Positions 1 to 12,458 are shown, counted from the first letter of the stretch. The stretch: 64,000 nt of DNA from Proteles cristata cristata (GCA_017311185.1 JAESUZ010005115.1:1674001-1738000); one strand, 5' to 3'. A program made the numbers and translations. Notes: generated by a model not told the origin, from the sequence alone.

Positions 1-349
1 TTTCAGGCGATTACAAGTTTAGAATTATCTTCATAGAGAATTGAAGTTTTTATTAATATTTAATAAACCTTTTCATTGCTAGTAATATTTTTAAAATACA
101 GTCTACCAAGTTTTTGACTTTTCCTAGAATTCCTTTTTCCATCTGTTTATTTAAACATCTCAACGCCTTTAGGGTTTCATTGTTTCTTTTGTATATACCA
201 TATAGCTAAGTTTGTTTTAAATCCCTTTTAAAAACCCCGTCTTCAGACTGGAGTTCAGCTCACCCGCATTGATTGAGATAAATGACCTGTTTGAATTCAT
301 TTCTTTCATCCTATTTCATGCTTTCTGCTTTTCTGCTTTAGAGAAAAAA

Positions 350-519
350 GTTTATTTACTTTTTTTGAGAGAGAGAGAGAGGGTGGGAGGGAATCCCAAA
401 CGGGCTCTGTGCTGTTAAAACAGAGCCCAACACAGTCTCTGTCTCACAAACAGTGAGATCTCGACCTGAGCCTAGATCAAGAGTTGGGCTCTTAACTGAT
501 TGAGGCACCCAGGTGCCCC
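350..519 (-). mobile_element. CAN-SINE (SINEC), diverged
   Basis: Reads tail-to-head: T-rich end, GA-rich run at 366-381, then the reverse complement of the tRNA-like head ending in CACCCAGGTGCCCC at 507-519. Many CpGs are lost and the centre is rearranged, so this is an old copy. No clear target-site duplication was found. Confidence 0.9.
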
Positions 520-959
520 CATACACTTTCCTGTTTTTAAAATTCCTGTTTTTTTTAATTCCATCTTTTTCCATCCTTTAGATTGACCCTGTCCCCTACT
601 CCTACCCCATTCAACTAATTTCCCTCCACCAGTTTAGAAGTTTTACATCCCACTTTTCTGGCTACCCTTAAAATGTCAGCATGCCCATTTAACTCAAAGT
701 CCAAAATAAATCTAAAGTCCAAAGTATTTTTCTTCCTCCTGAACAAGAGACGAAAATTCAAATGACTTGAATCAATCAGTCTCCTCATCGACATGCCATT
801 GTTGTCTAGGATATGAACTATACTGTTCTTTTCTTTTACAGTCAATACCTGTTTGGTTTTACCCACAAGTCCACACTGTTCTGTCTTTGGTATTCCTTTC
901 ATTTCTCAGCTCTTTCTTCTGGAATCCTTTCCGTTTTCTGAAGAACATCAGCCTGACAC

Positions 960-1032
960 TGTTTGTTTGTTTGTTTTGTTTTGTTTTGTTTTGTTTTGTT
1001 TTGTTTTGTTCTGTTCTGTTTTGTTTTGTTGT
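960..1032. repeat. (TTTTG)n microsatellite
   Basis: A run of TTTG then TTTTG units, with two TTCTG variants near the right end. It creates spurious open frames rich in Phe/Val/Leu/Cys on one strand and Gln/Asn/Lys/Thr on the other. It lies inside the antisense L1M. Confidence 0.97.
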
Positions 1033-2081
1033 GTGAGAGAGATTTTGTTGGTCTGAAAATGTTTCTATTTCCCTATTGTTCTCGAGAAATGATTTCACTG
1101 CATCTACAATGCTACTTTGACAGTTATTTTTGTGTAGCACTTTAAGAATGTCTTCTCCTTGAGTGTTGCAGTTGAGAAGTAAGTTACCAGTTTTGCAGAA
1201 AATCTTTTTTCTTGGCTACTTATAGGGTTTCTTTTTGTGTTCAGACTTCTACAGTGTCTCCAAAATGTGTATCAACGTGAATTTCTTTTTATTTATTTAT
1301 TCTGTTTGGGGTTTACCACTCATTCTGAATCTGAGCATTGGTATCTTCCATTAATCTCAGAAAATCTCAGCCATTACCTCCTCAAGTATCTTCTCTCTTT
1401 CATTCTATCCTTCTGAAATTCTGATGAGTACATTGGAGATTTATACTCTATTACCTGTGTATCTAAACTTTTTAATGTGTCCAGTTTTGTCTCTCTATTC
1501 TTTTTTCTATACAATTTCTTTAGATTTATCTTAGAGGTCAACAACTCTTCTGCTGTGCCTAATATACGATTTAACTCATCCACTAATCTTCTAATGCTGA
1601 TCTATTTATTTTTGATATATAAAAATTCTATAGGTGGGTTCTCCTTGAACTCTGCCCAGTCAAATTTTACAGTCTTTATGTGTCTTATTTCAATGCTCCC
1701 TTTTACTACATCAGGCATGGTAATTATATTTATTTTATATTCCATTTCTAGCAATTCCAGTACCAGCCATAATCGTGGGTGAATCTCAGTAGTTTGTTGC
1801 TGTTGCTGACTCTCATATACAGGTTAACTCTGGTGTATAGAGGTTTTTGCATACGAGTTCCTATTCCTTGAATGTTCTGTGTCCAAATCCTTGGAGGCCT
1901 GAGTTTTAAGTGTATTTCTCCAGAGAAGGCTTGTATTTGCTCCTTCCAGCCATCAAGAGGCATTTGCACCCCAGGACTACTTTGAAGTTAATTTTTAGTC
2001 TGGGTTTGTGGTACCATATGAGTAGGGTAAATTCTGGCTTCAAATTCTCAGAACTTATCCAGGTTTTGGAATTCTCAGAGG

Positions 2082-2180
2082 CAACTTTCCTTCCCTTCCT
2101 TCCTTCCCACTTTCCTTCCTACCTTCCTCCCTCCCTCCTCCCTCCCTACCTCTCTCTCCCTTTCTTTCTTTCTTTCCTTT

Positions 2181-2221
<41 letters not shown>

Positions 2222-2849
2222 TTTCTTTCTTTCTTTCTTTCTTTCTTTTTCTTTCTTTCTTTCTTTCTTTCTTTTTCTTCTCTCTCTCCAGCTCTCCTTC
2301 CCTTCCTTCTCTTCTCTTCTCTTCTCTTCTCTCCTCTCTCCTCTCCTACTCCCCTCCCCTCATCACATCTTTTCCTTTCCTTTCCTTTCCTTTCCTTTCC
2401 TTTCCTTTCCTTTCCTTTCCTTTCCTTTCCTTTCCTTTCCTTTCCTTTTTCCTTTCCTTTCCTTTCCTCTCCTCTCCTCTCCTCTCCTCTCCTCTCTCTC
2501 CTCTCCCCCTCTATCACATCTTTTCCTTTCCTTTCCTTTCCTTTCCTTTCCTTTCCTTTCCTTTCCTTTCCTTTCCTTTCCTTTCCTCTCCTCTCCTCTC
2601 CTCTCCTCTCTCCTCTCCTCTCCCTCCCCTCTCCTCCCCTCTCTCTCCCTCCTCACATCTTTTCCTTTCCTTTTCTTTCCTTTCCTTTCCTTTCCTTTCC
2701 TTTCCTTTCCTCTCCTCTCCTCTCCTCTCCTCCCCTCCCTCCCCTCTCCTCCCTCCCCTCCCTCCCCTTCCCTTCCCATTCCTTCCCCTTCCCTTCCCTT
2801 CCTTCCCTTCCCTTCCCTTCCCTTTCCCTTCCTTTCCTTTTATTCCTAC
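2082..2849. repeat. 770-bp polypyrimidine tract with higher-order structure
   Basis: Almost pure C/T on the plus strand. It opens with TTCC, then CTTT units (about 2160-2275). Three blocks follow, each starting with CACATCTTTT (2364, 2515, 2654), continuing as CCTTT pentamers and ending as CCTCT pentamers. Block lengths are 151 and 139 bp, so this is a nested repeat rather than a simple microsatellite. The long open frames here (319 codons plus, 123-138 codons minus) are by-products of a stop-poor low-complexity sequence. The tract is able to form mirror-repeat triplex (H-DNA) in principle. Confidence 0.97.
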
Positions 2850-5081
2850 TCCACCCAGAGTCAGAGTAAAATCTAATAATAGTCATTTTCTTCCTCTGTG
2901 AGCTGTGGGATTTTCTCCTTAGGGGAATCCAACTCTATGTGGTAGTCTGTGATCCACCCCCACTCTGCCCAAGTGCAGACTTTGTCTCCAGTTAGAAGCC
3001 AGACACTAGACCACCCCTGATCAGAGCTCACGCAAGGGCAAACTATCCCTAGGGCTCTATACTTTTCCTTATGCCTGGCTTCCTCACATTCTCCTCAGCA
3101 TTGACAGAATACATGATTCTTATATTTTAGGTGTGTTATATAATGAAAGATTTATCTAAACGTCTCTTTGACCATTTTCCTGCTCAACCTTTTCCTTAAA
3201 ACCTTCTTTTCCTTTTGTTCCTCTCTCTGCAAACAAAGCCACCATAAAGGAAGAGCAAAATATTAAATAAATTGTGTTTATTATAATGCTATTAATTTGT
3301 CATTTTTTTTGGACAGAAATTATGTACTTTATGGGTGTTTTTAAGTTAAGGTTCCATTCTAAGCTAACACTATTTTTTTGAGGGTCTACTGACATGTGTT
3401 TACTTTGCAAACTGTTTTCTTCGCTTAACCTCATGGAGTTCAGAATATAATGCCACGTACCGAAAAGGCATTTGCTGTTGTCAGGAAGGGGAACGTTTCT
3501 ACTTATCCCTCTTGGTTTTTTCGCCGGTCCAGTAGTTAAATTGACACAAGACAATTAACAAGGGGAATGAAACCCACAAATGTAATTACATACATATGGA
3601 GGAGTCACAGATATAGGAGCTAAGACTTGACCAAAGCAGGCTGTTTATGTACCTTTTAGACAATGAAACAATAAATTTGTGAAGAATTGACAGGACAAAG
3701 AAACGCAGGCTTGGGTACGAATTAGTGAAGAAGCTAATCAAAGTTTGTTTACGTAGCTCTCTTGGCCCTAAATTCTCTATCTCTGGCAATACGGATGTCT
3801 CTCTACATTCTGGTACAGGGAGAATAACTTTCACAGGGGACATTTATTTCCCTGGGAGACAGGGAGGGGGATCAGAGAATTCTTCTTGAATCTGCTGTTT
3901 CTTACATGACTCTAATTCAAAATAATGAATATGCCACTTTGGCATATTTTGGAGCAGCCTGCCCTGAGCCCCATCACTGTTAAAGACAAGCAACAGCATT
4001 TGATGGTAAATATGAAGCCTGGAGATATACACAGCCAGTCTTGAACTCAGTTCTAAATTCTCTGTCCCTACAACTTCAACATGTGTTTGCTACCATCATT
4101 TTTCTGTTAGGCGCTGGAAAATAAGATGGCGGCCTAGAGAGGGAATCAACAAGCTTTAAGAGAAAGGCTACTCTTTACAAGAAGCCTTGCTTTGTGTCGG
4201 GAGGATCAGAAATGAATAACAAGTCGTCTCTGTTCTTAAGTAATTTATAGACAGAAAAGCTAGAAAACATGGTTTTCCTTGGGAAGGAAGGGCTCTGGTT
4301 GCCCTAGAGGCACGATGTTAAAGCTTCCCAACTAGTTTCCTCAGGGCACCTATGCACGAAATTGAGAGAAACCTACATGTGAAAATGTAAAGAATTCTAT
4401 TGCTGGAGGCCCAAGTGGGACTCAGAAAGGAGAAAATGTACCCCTATTTGTAGACGTGAGCTTCAGATATGGGAAGTAAGGTGGGAAGGTAAGGAGGGAA
4501 GTAGGTGGTGGCGGTGAAGGGAGCAGCTTCCTCAAGCATCATTTGTCACCAAGAGGTGACCTGTGGCAACATCGTGGGGAACTTGAGCAGCATCAGGATG
4601 TGATGGACACAGGACCACTACAGGAGACCAGCAGGACCTCTCTGTTTCACAGAAAGTTCAGAGTTGCGGGTGGAGGGGGGGTGGGCAGCAAGGAGGTCAG
4701 GGCCCCCCAGACCGATGATGGCAGAGAGAATCTAGAGGGCGGCATTCAGAGATGAAATATTCGCTTGCCACCAGAAGCTGACTAATGTAGGAGAGTTGAC
4801 TCCCTTTGAAAGGGGTCATAATAGAAAGTCATAATTTCAGAGAAGGTCTGAGACTTGTCACAGGAAAAGTAGGAATCCGGGGATTCTCTTGAGCTCTAAA
4901 GCCAACCCTGGAGGGAAGGACTATTATCCAGATTTTCTGTTACCAGAAAATTCACCATTCATACTTCCCATCTGTTGTCTCAAATGTAATCTTTCTGCTT
5001 AAAAAGCTATAGGCTGTTGTAAGGGCAAATGCCTGTTAAAAGCAAGAGCCTTTATTTTCCTTGTTTCCCTTCCTTTTGCTT
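2850..5081. other. Unassigned noncoding sequence
   Basis: No gene recognised. 2850-3230 may continue the antisense L1M. 3290-4060 has the texture of an old interspersed repeat but I cannot name its family. 4490-4760 is purine-rich (G/A runs near 4490-4510 and 4670-4690). Open frames of 60-85 codons here show no recognisable domain. Confidence 0.5.
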
Positions 5082-5515
5082 AAAGCATTTACCTTAGAAA
5101 ACTTGTAGTTCTTAAGTCCTTGTTCATCTCTTTCCCATGCACTCTTTTGAAGACTAGATTGACCTAGTCTTCAAAACTGAACCAGTGTCAGTTTTATGAC
5201 CCTGGAATGTCTTTCTCTAGAGCCTGGGCACCATCTTTTTGAAATGCAGACATCAGGGGAAGTAGCTACCTGTTTCCCAGTTCCCATAGGATGGGAAGAG
5301 GGTGATTTCAGTGACCTCGCTCCAAACTGAAAAGCTACCTCTTGTCATAAAGATATGAAACGTCTGTTTCTCTTCCAGGTAAAGCCAATTCGCCAACATG
5401 GGTGGTTTCCCCAATTCCCAGGGTAAAGTTAGACAAAAGGTGCTGTCGAGTCCTCGAATTTGACGACCAGTCATCGTTGATCTTGAGAACACGCATCTAA
5501 TGACTTGCATCTTGT
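5082..5515 (+). repeat. Unassigned dispersed repeat, copy A
   Basis: Shares phrases with 19316-19585 in the same orientation: TTTAC.T.AGAAAACTTG near 5092, and CCTGGG..CCATC.TTTTGAA near 5224 followed by a CCCAGTT block. The spacing is compatible with diverged copies of one ancient element. The family is unknown to me; an LTR is possible. It contains a perfect hairpin at 5145-5176. Confidence 0.5.
5145..5176. repeat. Perfect 13-bp inverted repeat (hairpin)
   Basis: Arms TTTTGAAGACTAG (5145-5157) and CTAGTCTTCAAAA (5164-5176) are exact reverse complements around a 6-nt ATTGAC loop. No run of T follows that would suggest a Pol III end. Function unknown. Confidence 0.9.
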
Positions 5516-7688
5516 ACCTTGCCGTATAAGGGAGTAAGAATCTTTTCTGTCTTTGCAGTCACTTATCATGTTCCCCATTGATGCTCATCATGTGGTTTAA
5601 TGCTTACTCGGTAGCTAAAGTGCCTTTTTTCTCCATCTCCTTTGTGGAGAGGTTTTCCGGGTTGGGAAGGGATTTCGTTTTTAATTATATTTTCCCAACA
5701 CTTTTCAGCAGAATAATACACAACTAAACTTCTTTAACATGTCTAGACTTGTTGGCTCTCTCCACTGAGCTCCATGTCCTGATACAGCCTCCTTAACAGT
5801 AAGACCCTGGGTTAGCAAAGCCCCCCAAGAGCATGGAGATGCCTGAGATAGAGGCCTGCTACAGGCTAAGACACAGCTGGAGTTTGAGCCAATACCCAGA
5901 TTGCATCCCATCACTCATGCATGTAAGTCTATTCAGTGAAAATGTGTTTTTCTGTGTACCTGACAGTGTGCTCAAAGTCAAATATGGTCCAGACTACAGC
6001 TGTGTTAAATCTTAACCCTAACATATTTTTTTCTTCTGCTATTTAACAAAGACCATATCTGTAACTGTTTATGTCCATGTGGTGTATATAAGCAAATACA
6101 AGTTAAGCAGATGAGCCATCAACGGTATCTTTTTTTATATTTATACAGCAATTTGTTTTCCTTTTATCAAATGTATTTGTCAACAAAAATTCCTGGGATG
6201 CAAAGATTTGGTCTGAGGCAAGGAAAAGCTTTATTGGCATACAGTTTGTAAACCAGAAAGACATAGCTTTCCACAACAAACCAAAAGTATGCTCTGAAGA
6301 GGAAGGATTGAGCTCCGAGTTAAATAGGCAAAACCACACTAGCTCTGTGCTCCCTTAAGGAGACTTGTCAGACACAGGTTCCAAACTGCAAGTTTCAGGA
6401 GCAGAGTGGCAATCAGGATACATCTCACCATTTCCGGGAGCAGTTTCAGGATGTTTCAACTGCTGGAGAGCATAACAGGATGTGTGGCAGGGGACTTTTC
6501 GCGAATTTTGCTGAATTTTTTGCAAGCTTGTCATCTCAGGCTTTGCTGACTCGTGTCATTCCTCATGGTCATTTGGCCCGATTAAAAATTTTAGTTTCTC
6601 TCCCTTGACATAGAGAATCCATATTGTCTGTCAGTGGTTGCTCTCTAATTATTGGGGTCTGTTGCCCTCGTATTCATATACATTATCTTGTTTGAGTTTT
6701 ACACATATCCTATAGGCAAGATGGGTTCTGTTTTCTTGTACCTCAGGTGCATACAGAGTTTCGAAGAGAATAGCTTTCTCAGGGATAAACGGGAAGTTAA
6801 GAGTCCACCATCTTGGTCTCCCAATTCCAGCCCAGAGTTCATTCCACGCCGCCAGTAGCTTCCAAGTTTTGAAGTATGCCTCAGAAGCAACTCTTTAAAG
6901 GTTAGGCGCACCGCACTGACGAATGTCTGTGTGTCTCGATAATGACGGATGTGAAGAATGGAAAATCCCAGGGTAGCTGAGCTGTTGACAAGATGAAGCC
7001 CAGTCTCTGCTGGCAGGCACGATAGGTTTTTCAGGTGGTTCAACAGTGGTGAGATAGGATCCAAGGTGACACTTCCATGCTCCTTTATCTTGGCTGAGAC
7101 ATTGGGAAGAGGTTAAAAAGCTGGAGGAAGATTTGTTATTCTTCTGTTCGCGAGAATCTGGCGTCCAACTTTGTTTTGCTAGGCTTCCAGGAAATTAATA
7201 GTCAGGCCGCATTCCAGGCCTGCGACCTGGGCTGGTAGCAGCTGTTGGATATTTGGTCTGTCGATTAAAAAGGCTACTGTTAGAAACCTTTTGCAAATTG
7301 AAACAAACCAGGTTTTATTCCCGTTCTGCCAGGGGGAAATACTCTTGCCTTGTTGGGCTAAAGCTGATTATCCAGACTTGAGAAAGTTACCATCCACAAG
7401 CAAGATCTGCCTGAGGTCTCTGTGATCTATCTTCAGAACTGTCTGTTCTTAGCCATCTCTATTACCTGGAAAAACTCAACATCTACACTGCATGGAGACC
7501 AACATGTGACAGAACAAGTGTCCTCTTTGTGTATGTGTCTTAGCTCATACATCAGGATTCCTGTACTGGGTTAGGCTAATGATTGATCCCAGAGCTTTTG
7601 TAAAATTGCTTCTCTGGGTGGTGGGTTGGAACCTCACTGCACTGGGTAGATACAGTTGGCAGAGTTGATCATCTAAAGCAAGGAGGTT
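5516..7688. other. Unassigned noncoding sequence
   Basis: No gene or clear repeat recognised. Open frames of 60-121 codons (the longest on the minus strand, 6699-7064) have no recognisable motif or splice context. CpGs are sparse. Confidence 0.5.
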
Positions 7689-7916
7689 GGGGGTGCCTGG
7701 GTGGCTCCGTCGGCTAAGCGTCTGACTATGGCTCAGGTCATGATCTCATGGTTCATGGGTTTGAGCCCCGTGTCGGGCTCTGTGCTGACAGCCAGCTCAG
7801 AGCCTGGAGCCTGTCTTCAGACTCTATATCTCCCTCTATCTCTGACCCTCCCCTGCTCACGATGTCCCTCTCTCTCTCTCAAAAATAAATAAAACAGTAA
7901 AATAAATAAATAAATA
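7689..7916 (+). mobile_element. CAN-SINE (SINEC), full length
   Basis: Head GGGTGCCTGGGTGGCTCCGTCGG, tRNA-like body, CT-rich stretch near 7868-7880 and an AAATAAATAAATAAA tail. Imperfect target-site duplication AAGGAGGTT (about 7680) versus AAAGAGGTT (about 7917). Several CpG-to-TpG changes indicate moderate age. Confidence 0.96.
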
Positions 7917-7919
7917 AAA

Positions 7920-8989
7920 GAGGTTATAGTTTTGCTCTGTTAAAAAGTCCTCTAGAACTGAACCTTAAAGTGAGAATTGACAGAGTAGGATCATCCAAGG
8001 AAGTCATAAAATTTTGAACCAAAAAAAAAAAAAATATTTCATAAGATGAAAGGCTGTTTTGGCTCACTGAGTGCTTCTTGACTGAGGGCTCTGGGTCCTA
8101 TTTATCTCTGTTTGCTCAACCCTGTTACTGGCACACAATAGGTCTCAACATATGTACCCTGTTGAATGTTTACCGAGCTGGAAGCATGTTCATGGAAGCT
8201 GGTTTTGGATACACATAGCAGAGAGAGAGAGAGAGAGTGAGCCCCTCAGCAAGACTAAGACCACTGCCAGACTTAGAAAAATGCATTGGAACGTCATCTG
8301 TGTTTTGACTGTGACTTTCCAGAGTGAGTGCTGGGTGCCCAGAGGTCAGGCCTGATGGTGACTGGAGAATAGAAGGAGGGAACACAGGATGAAGTAGGTC
8401 TTAGAGATGGGATGGGACTTACTGTTACCGATGCTCCCCCCAACCTGCAATAGCTCCTGACCCAGGGGGAAAGGTGATCTGTTTTAGCAACAATGGGCAT
8501 TCATATCCTTGGGTGAATCTTGGAGGCCTTCTGCTGTTTAACTCTTTCAGCCAGTTTGGTCAGAGAATGGTACTAATGAGGCGAAACTCACATGCTTGCA
8601 CAGCAGGCCTTGCCCAGGAAAAACCCTTAATTTCCTGGCAAAGTTGCCTAGAGCCCTCTCTCACAGCCCTCCTAGGGTGTGACCTTGGACCTCACAGAGG
8701 CGCTCTATGGAAATGTACAAGGGACCCCATCACCACATTTGAAAACAACGCACCCATTCAGAGCAGCCCCCTTAGGTGGCAAGTGCTCTGGGAGAGTGGT
8801 TTTCAGAAAGATAAGGAGCTTAGAGACCTAGTAGAAGGGGCATCGTACGAGACACATGCCTAATAAACACAAGACCGGATGGAAAGCAATGAACTTTCTT
8901 CAAGTAGTATATATGAGAAATATACTAAAAAAATGACTGTGAAATCATGGTAGAGAGAGAGGATTCTTAGAGGATATCATATTTTGGAT
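7920..8989. other. Unassigned noncoding sequence
   Basis: A poly-A run at about 8020-8034 and a short GA run at 8220-8237. 8095-8170 weakly resembles the end of a MIR/L2 element. The open frame at 8474-8863 (129 codons, plus) has no recognised domain and no supporting splice or promoter signal. Confidence 0.5.
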
Positions 8990-9240
8990 AGGCTTTAAAT
9001 GATAGCTGGAATTTGGACAGGCAGCTTTGGGAGTGAGAGACGAGGAGATTCCAGACAGAAAAAAGATAATGAGTGAAATTACTGAAGTGAGAAAGCTCTG
9101 ACTGTGCTTGGGGATAAGCGAGTGGCTCCATTTGGCTGGAACAGACGTGGGAGGAGAAGGGTACCGAAAGACAAGATTGGAGAATTGTAAGCACCAGACG
9201 CAGGCAGCCAGGCCTTATTTGGAGCCAGAATGAAAGGCAC
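8990..9240 (-). repeat. L2-like ancient repeat fragment
   Basis: Purine-rich text (GGACAGGCAGCTTTGGGAG, CAGGCAGCCAGGCCTTATTTGG) resembles the widespread mammalian L2-like family also seen at 17.3-18.2 kb. Family and strand are tentative. Confidence 0.3.
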
Positions 9241-10576
9241 ATATGGGGATAGTGGCAATTCAGCATTTTTATCCATAGATACAAGATTCTCAGAGCTTCT
9301 AAGAAGCTCTCAGCACTCTACCAAAAAGATTCTCACCAGCCTCTCTGATTCCTTGCAAAGAAGAGCAGAGACTGTGATTACATTGTTCTTAATTTAGATG
9401 GAAAAGATACAAGGTAACATTGGGATGTGGAACATGAGATCCCAGCTATTTATCAGAGCAGGGTTTGGCAGTCAGACCGCAGAGTAGCCCCATTCCCAAT
9501 CATATCTTGTTCTCAGGGAAGTGTAGCCTTCTTTTTCAGATATCCAGACTAGGCAAGCCACCACTCTGTTCCCAGAATAACAACAGCTTTTGAATTTAAG
9601 TCCAGTGGCTGGTGAAACCAGGGCAGCCTGACTGAAGGTCATGGCAGTGAAGTTGGAGGACTTGGGGACTCTGCTGTTGGGAAGGAGTGACAGAGTGCAT
9701 GTTAGTTCACGTCCTCCAGGAAGCAGATGTCACAATGGAAAAGTGCGAGAGATGTATTGAGGGTGATGCCTGTGACAGATAAAAGGGAGAGGAAGGAAAG
9801 TGGATACGGAGCTGACCATGCTGTGGGTCTAACATCTATGAAGGGAGAGGGAGACGGAAAGATGATTAGATAGGAGGAAACTCAAAGTTGGGTGAAAGTC
9901 TGAAAACATTTTGACCAACCCATTGGACAGCTCTGGTCCCAGGATTGTTGTGTGGGAAGTCCCACAGGGAGCAGACATGGTGAGTCTCAGTCATTGACTT
10001 AAGACTGCCAGAAAATGAAATGGCCTCAACTCAAACACGATGATGGATCTAAAAACACTGCAGGTAGAGGCTCTCTTCCATGGCTGCCAGAAGAGGTGAA
10101 GGTGAGGGGAGTCAATGGATACAAGCCCTTTAGTGGGTAGCTGGATATCCCCTTATATTACAACCACAGTTTGGAGAAATGGATGTGGTACAGCTTTCTT
10201 CTCCAACAGTCTAACATGAACTCTGCTTGGAGGCGGAGTGTGTGATAAAGTGACACTTTTAAGCCTAGGATATCATATTCTTTCTTATACCCTGCTCAAG
10301 TATCATGTGTTATATTGTGGCCTACACTCTATAAACCACTACTAAACTTCTTCTCAGATTCTCTCTTCCATAAAACCAATACAAACTAACGTAGGACTTA
10401 AAACATAGCTGATAGAATGCTGCTGATTCAAAGCCCTGTCTTTAATACATCATGACTTTGTCTCGAATTTTCTTCCCACCATTTCCCAATGTCTTTCCCT
10501 CTTATGTGTTTTTCTCATTGAAGATTCTGTCCACCTCACTGTTATAAAATTTTAAGTCTTCCTTCTTTTCCTCTCT
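9241..10576. other. Unassigned noncoding sequence
   Basis: Nothing recognised apart from a small 8-bp inverted repeat (GAGCTTCT/AGAAGCTC) at about 9296-9312. No long open frame. Confidence 0.5.
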
Positions 10577-10656
10577 TTAAAAAAAAAAACTATTTACCAC
10601 TTTATTGAGGTATAACAGATGTACAATAAACTGCACACATTTAAAGTGTAAAATTG

Positions 10657-10862
10657 GGAGCTCCTGGGTGGCTCCATCGGTTAAGCATCCAACTTTGGCT
10701 CAGGTCATGATCTCAGGGTTGTGAGTTCAAGCCCTGCATCAGGCTCTGTGCTGACAGCTCGGAGCCTGGAGCCTGCTTCAGATTTTGTGTCTCATTCTCT
10801 CTCTCCTCCTCCCCCACTTGTGCTCTGTCTCTCAAAAATAAATAAATGTAAAAAAATTTTTT
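10657..10862 (+). mobile_element. CAN-SINE in L1M, with target-site duplication
   Basis: Head GGAGCTCCTGGGTGGCTCC, body and AAATAAATGTAAAAAA tail. Exact 13-bp target-site duplication AAGTGTAAAATTG at 10644-10656 and 10863-10875, splitting the 3' end of the antisense L1M. Confidence 0.97.
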
Positions 10863-11490
10863 AAGTGTAAAATTGAACCCTTTTGGACATAAGATACATC
10901 CTATAACCACATCACAATTAAGATTACAAAGATTTCCGTCTTTCCAAAAATTTTCCACATGACATTTTGTACTTTCTCTCTACTCTTATTTTCAGGAAGC
11001 CACTAATTAGCTTTCTATAGATTAGTTTGCATATTTTGAGAATTTTATACAAATGAAATCATACACTATGTACTCTTCTTTTGTCTGGCTTCTCATACTC
11101 AATAGTTACTTTGGAATTTATCCATGTTGTGTCAATAGCCTGTTTCTTTTTATTGCTGAATATTGTTCCACTGTATGGATGTGCCACAATTGTTTATACT
11201 GCCTTGATATTAGACAGTCAGGCAGAGCCAAATTTTTGGCGATACAAAGACCACTGCTATGAATATTCATGCACAACTCTTGTTGTGAATATATACTTTC
11301 AATTCTTTTGAGCAAATGCTTAGGAGTGGAATGACTAGGTTTTGTGGTAGGTGTGCATTTAACTTTTTGAGAAATTGCAATTGTTTTTCATAGTAGCTGT
11401 AACATTTTATATTCCCAACAGCAGCATATGATAGTTCCAGTTGCTCCAAATCTATATCAATATTTGGAATTATCTTTTGTATTTTTTAAA

Positions 11491-11671
11491 AATTTTTTGA
11501 GAGAAAGAGAGAGCACAAGCTGGGGAGAGGGGCAGAGAGAGACAGAGATAATCTCAAGCACAGGCTCCGCACTCATTGTGGAGCCTGATGCAGGGCTTGA
11601 TCCCACAACCCTGGATCATGACCTGAACTAGAATCAAGAGTTCAGTAATTAACAGAGCCACCAGGTGCTCC
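11491..11671 (-). mobile_element. CAN-SINE in L1M, diverged
   Basis: Reverse orientation: T-rich tail end, GAGAGAAAGAGAGAG run, ending in CCACCAGGTGCTCC at 11659-11672. Probable target-site duplication TATTTTTAAA near 11480-11490 and 11672-11681. CpGs are mostly lost. Confidence 0.92.
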
Positions 11672-11742
11672 TATTTTTAAAACATTTTTAGCCATTCCAA
11701 TCAATGTATAATTGTATCTCATTGTGGTTATTTGGTTCTTTC

Positions 11743-11798
11743 TTTATTATTTGTTTATTTATTTTGAGAGAGAGTGTGTGTGTGAGCAGGGGATGGGC

Positions 11799-11837
<39 letters not shown>

Positions 11838-11961
11838 CCCAAGCAGACTTCATGCTGTCGTTGCAGAACCTAATGGGAGGCTCAACCTCACAAACCTCGA
11901 GATCATGACCTGAACTGAAATCTAGAATCAGACACTCAACAACTGAGCACCCAGGTGCCCC
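11743..11961 (-). mobile_element. CAN-SINE in L1M
   Basis: Reverse orientation: TTTGTTTATTTATTTTGAGAG at the left, an expanded AG run at 11803-11832, and the complement of the head ending in GAGCACCCAGGTGCCCCC. Moderately diverged. Confidence 0.94.
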
Positions 11962-12229
11962 CTGGGCTATTTTGCATTTAATAAGTCATTAGTGAAATTA
12001 GGCATTTTTTCATAAGCTTACATGCCATCTATATATCTTCTTTAGTTAAGTGTCAGTTGAAATTATTTGCACATTTAAATAAATTAGATTGTCTGTTTTC
12101 TCCTTATTAAATTGTAACACTTATTTATATTTTCTGGATAAAAGCCTTCTGTCAGCTCTATATTATGCAAATGTTATCTCCTAACCTGTGACTTCACTTT
12201 TAGTTTCTTAACAATATCCTTTGACAAAT

Positions 12230-12458
12230 GGGGCACCTGGGTGGCTCAGTGGGTTAAGCGTCTGACTCTTGGTTTGGGCTCAGCTCATGATCTTGCAGTT
12301 CATGAGATCGAGCCCTGAGCTGGCCTCTGTGCTGACAGCACAAGCCTGCTTGGGATTCTCTCTTACCCGTTCTCTCTGTCCCTCCCCAACTCACATGCAC
12401 ACAGGACCATGTGCTCTCTGAAAATAGTAAATGCACTTTAAAAGAAACAAAAAAAAAA
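12230..12458 (+). mobile_element. CAN-SINE in L1M
   Basis: Head GGGGCACCTGGGTGGCTCAG. The tail is decayed but ends in a long A run. Imperfect 15-bp target-site duplication starting AACAATA at 12210 and 12459 (three mismatches). Confidence 0.94.

Larger units (their letters stand above)
1..2081 (-). mobile_element. Ancient L1M LINE, antisense, degraded
   Basis: AT-rich sequence reads as the reverse complement of an old mammalian L1. Recognisable phrases include a 'gtctgaaaatgtttctatttcc' type block near 1055, 'aaaatctcagccattacctcctcaagtat' type wording near 1360-1390 and the 'tcttctgctgtgcctaat' block near 1548. No open frame of useful length survives. It is interrupted by a SINE (350-519) and a TTTTG microsatellite, and runs into the pyrimidine tract. 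Similar sequence in the same orientation recurs near 53.1-54.5 kb. Exact subfamily and left boundary cannot be set from the window. Confidence 0.65.

Noticed and set aside
2364..2660. Regularly spaced repeats that could mimic a CRISPR array
   Set aside because: Eukaryotic context, low-complexity pyrimidine composition and 140-150-bp spacing with no unique spacers.
1910..2869. 319-codon plus-strand open frame, the longest in the window, and 77-138-codon minus frames over it
   Set aside because: Encoded peptide is Leu/Ser/Phe/Pro (or Arg/Glu/Lys/Gly) repeats dictated by the pyrimidine tract. Stop codons are nearly impossible in such sequence.
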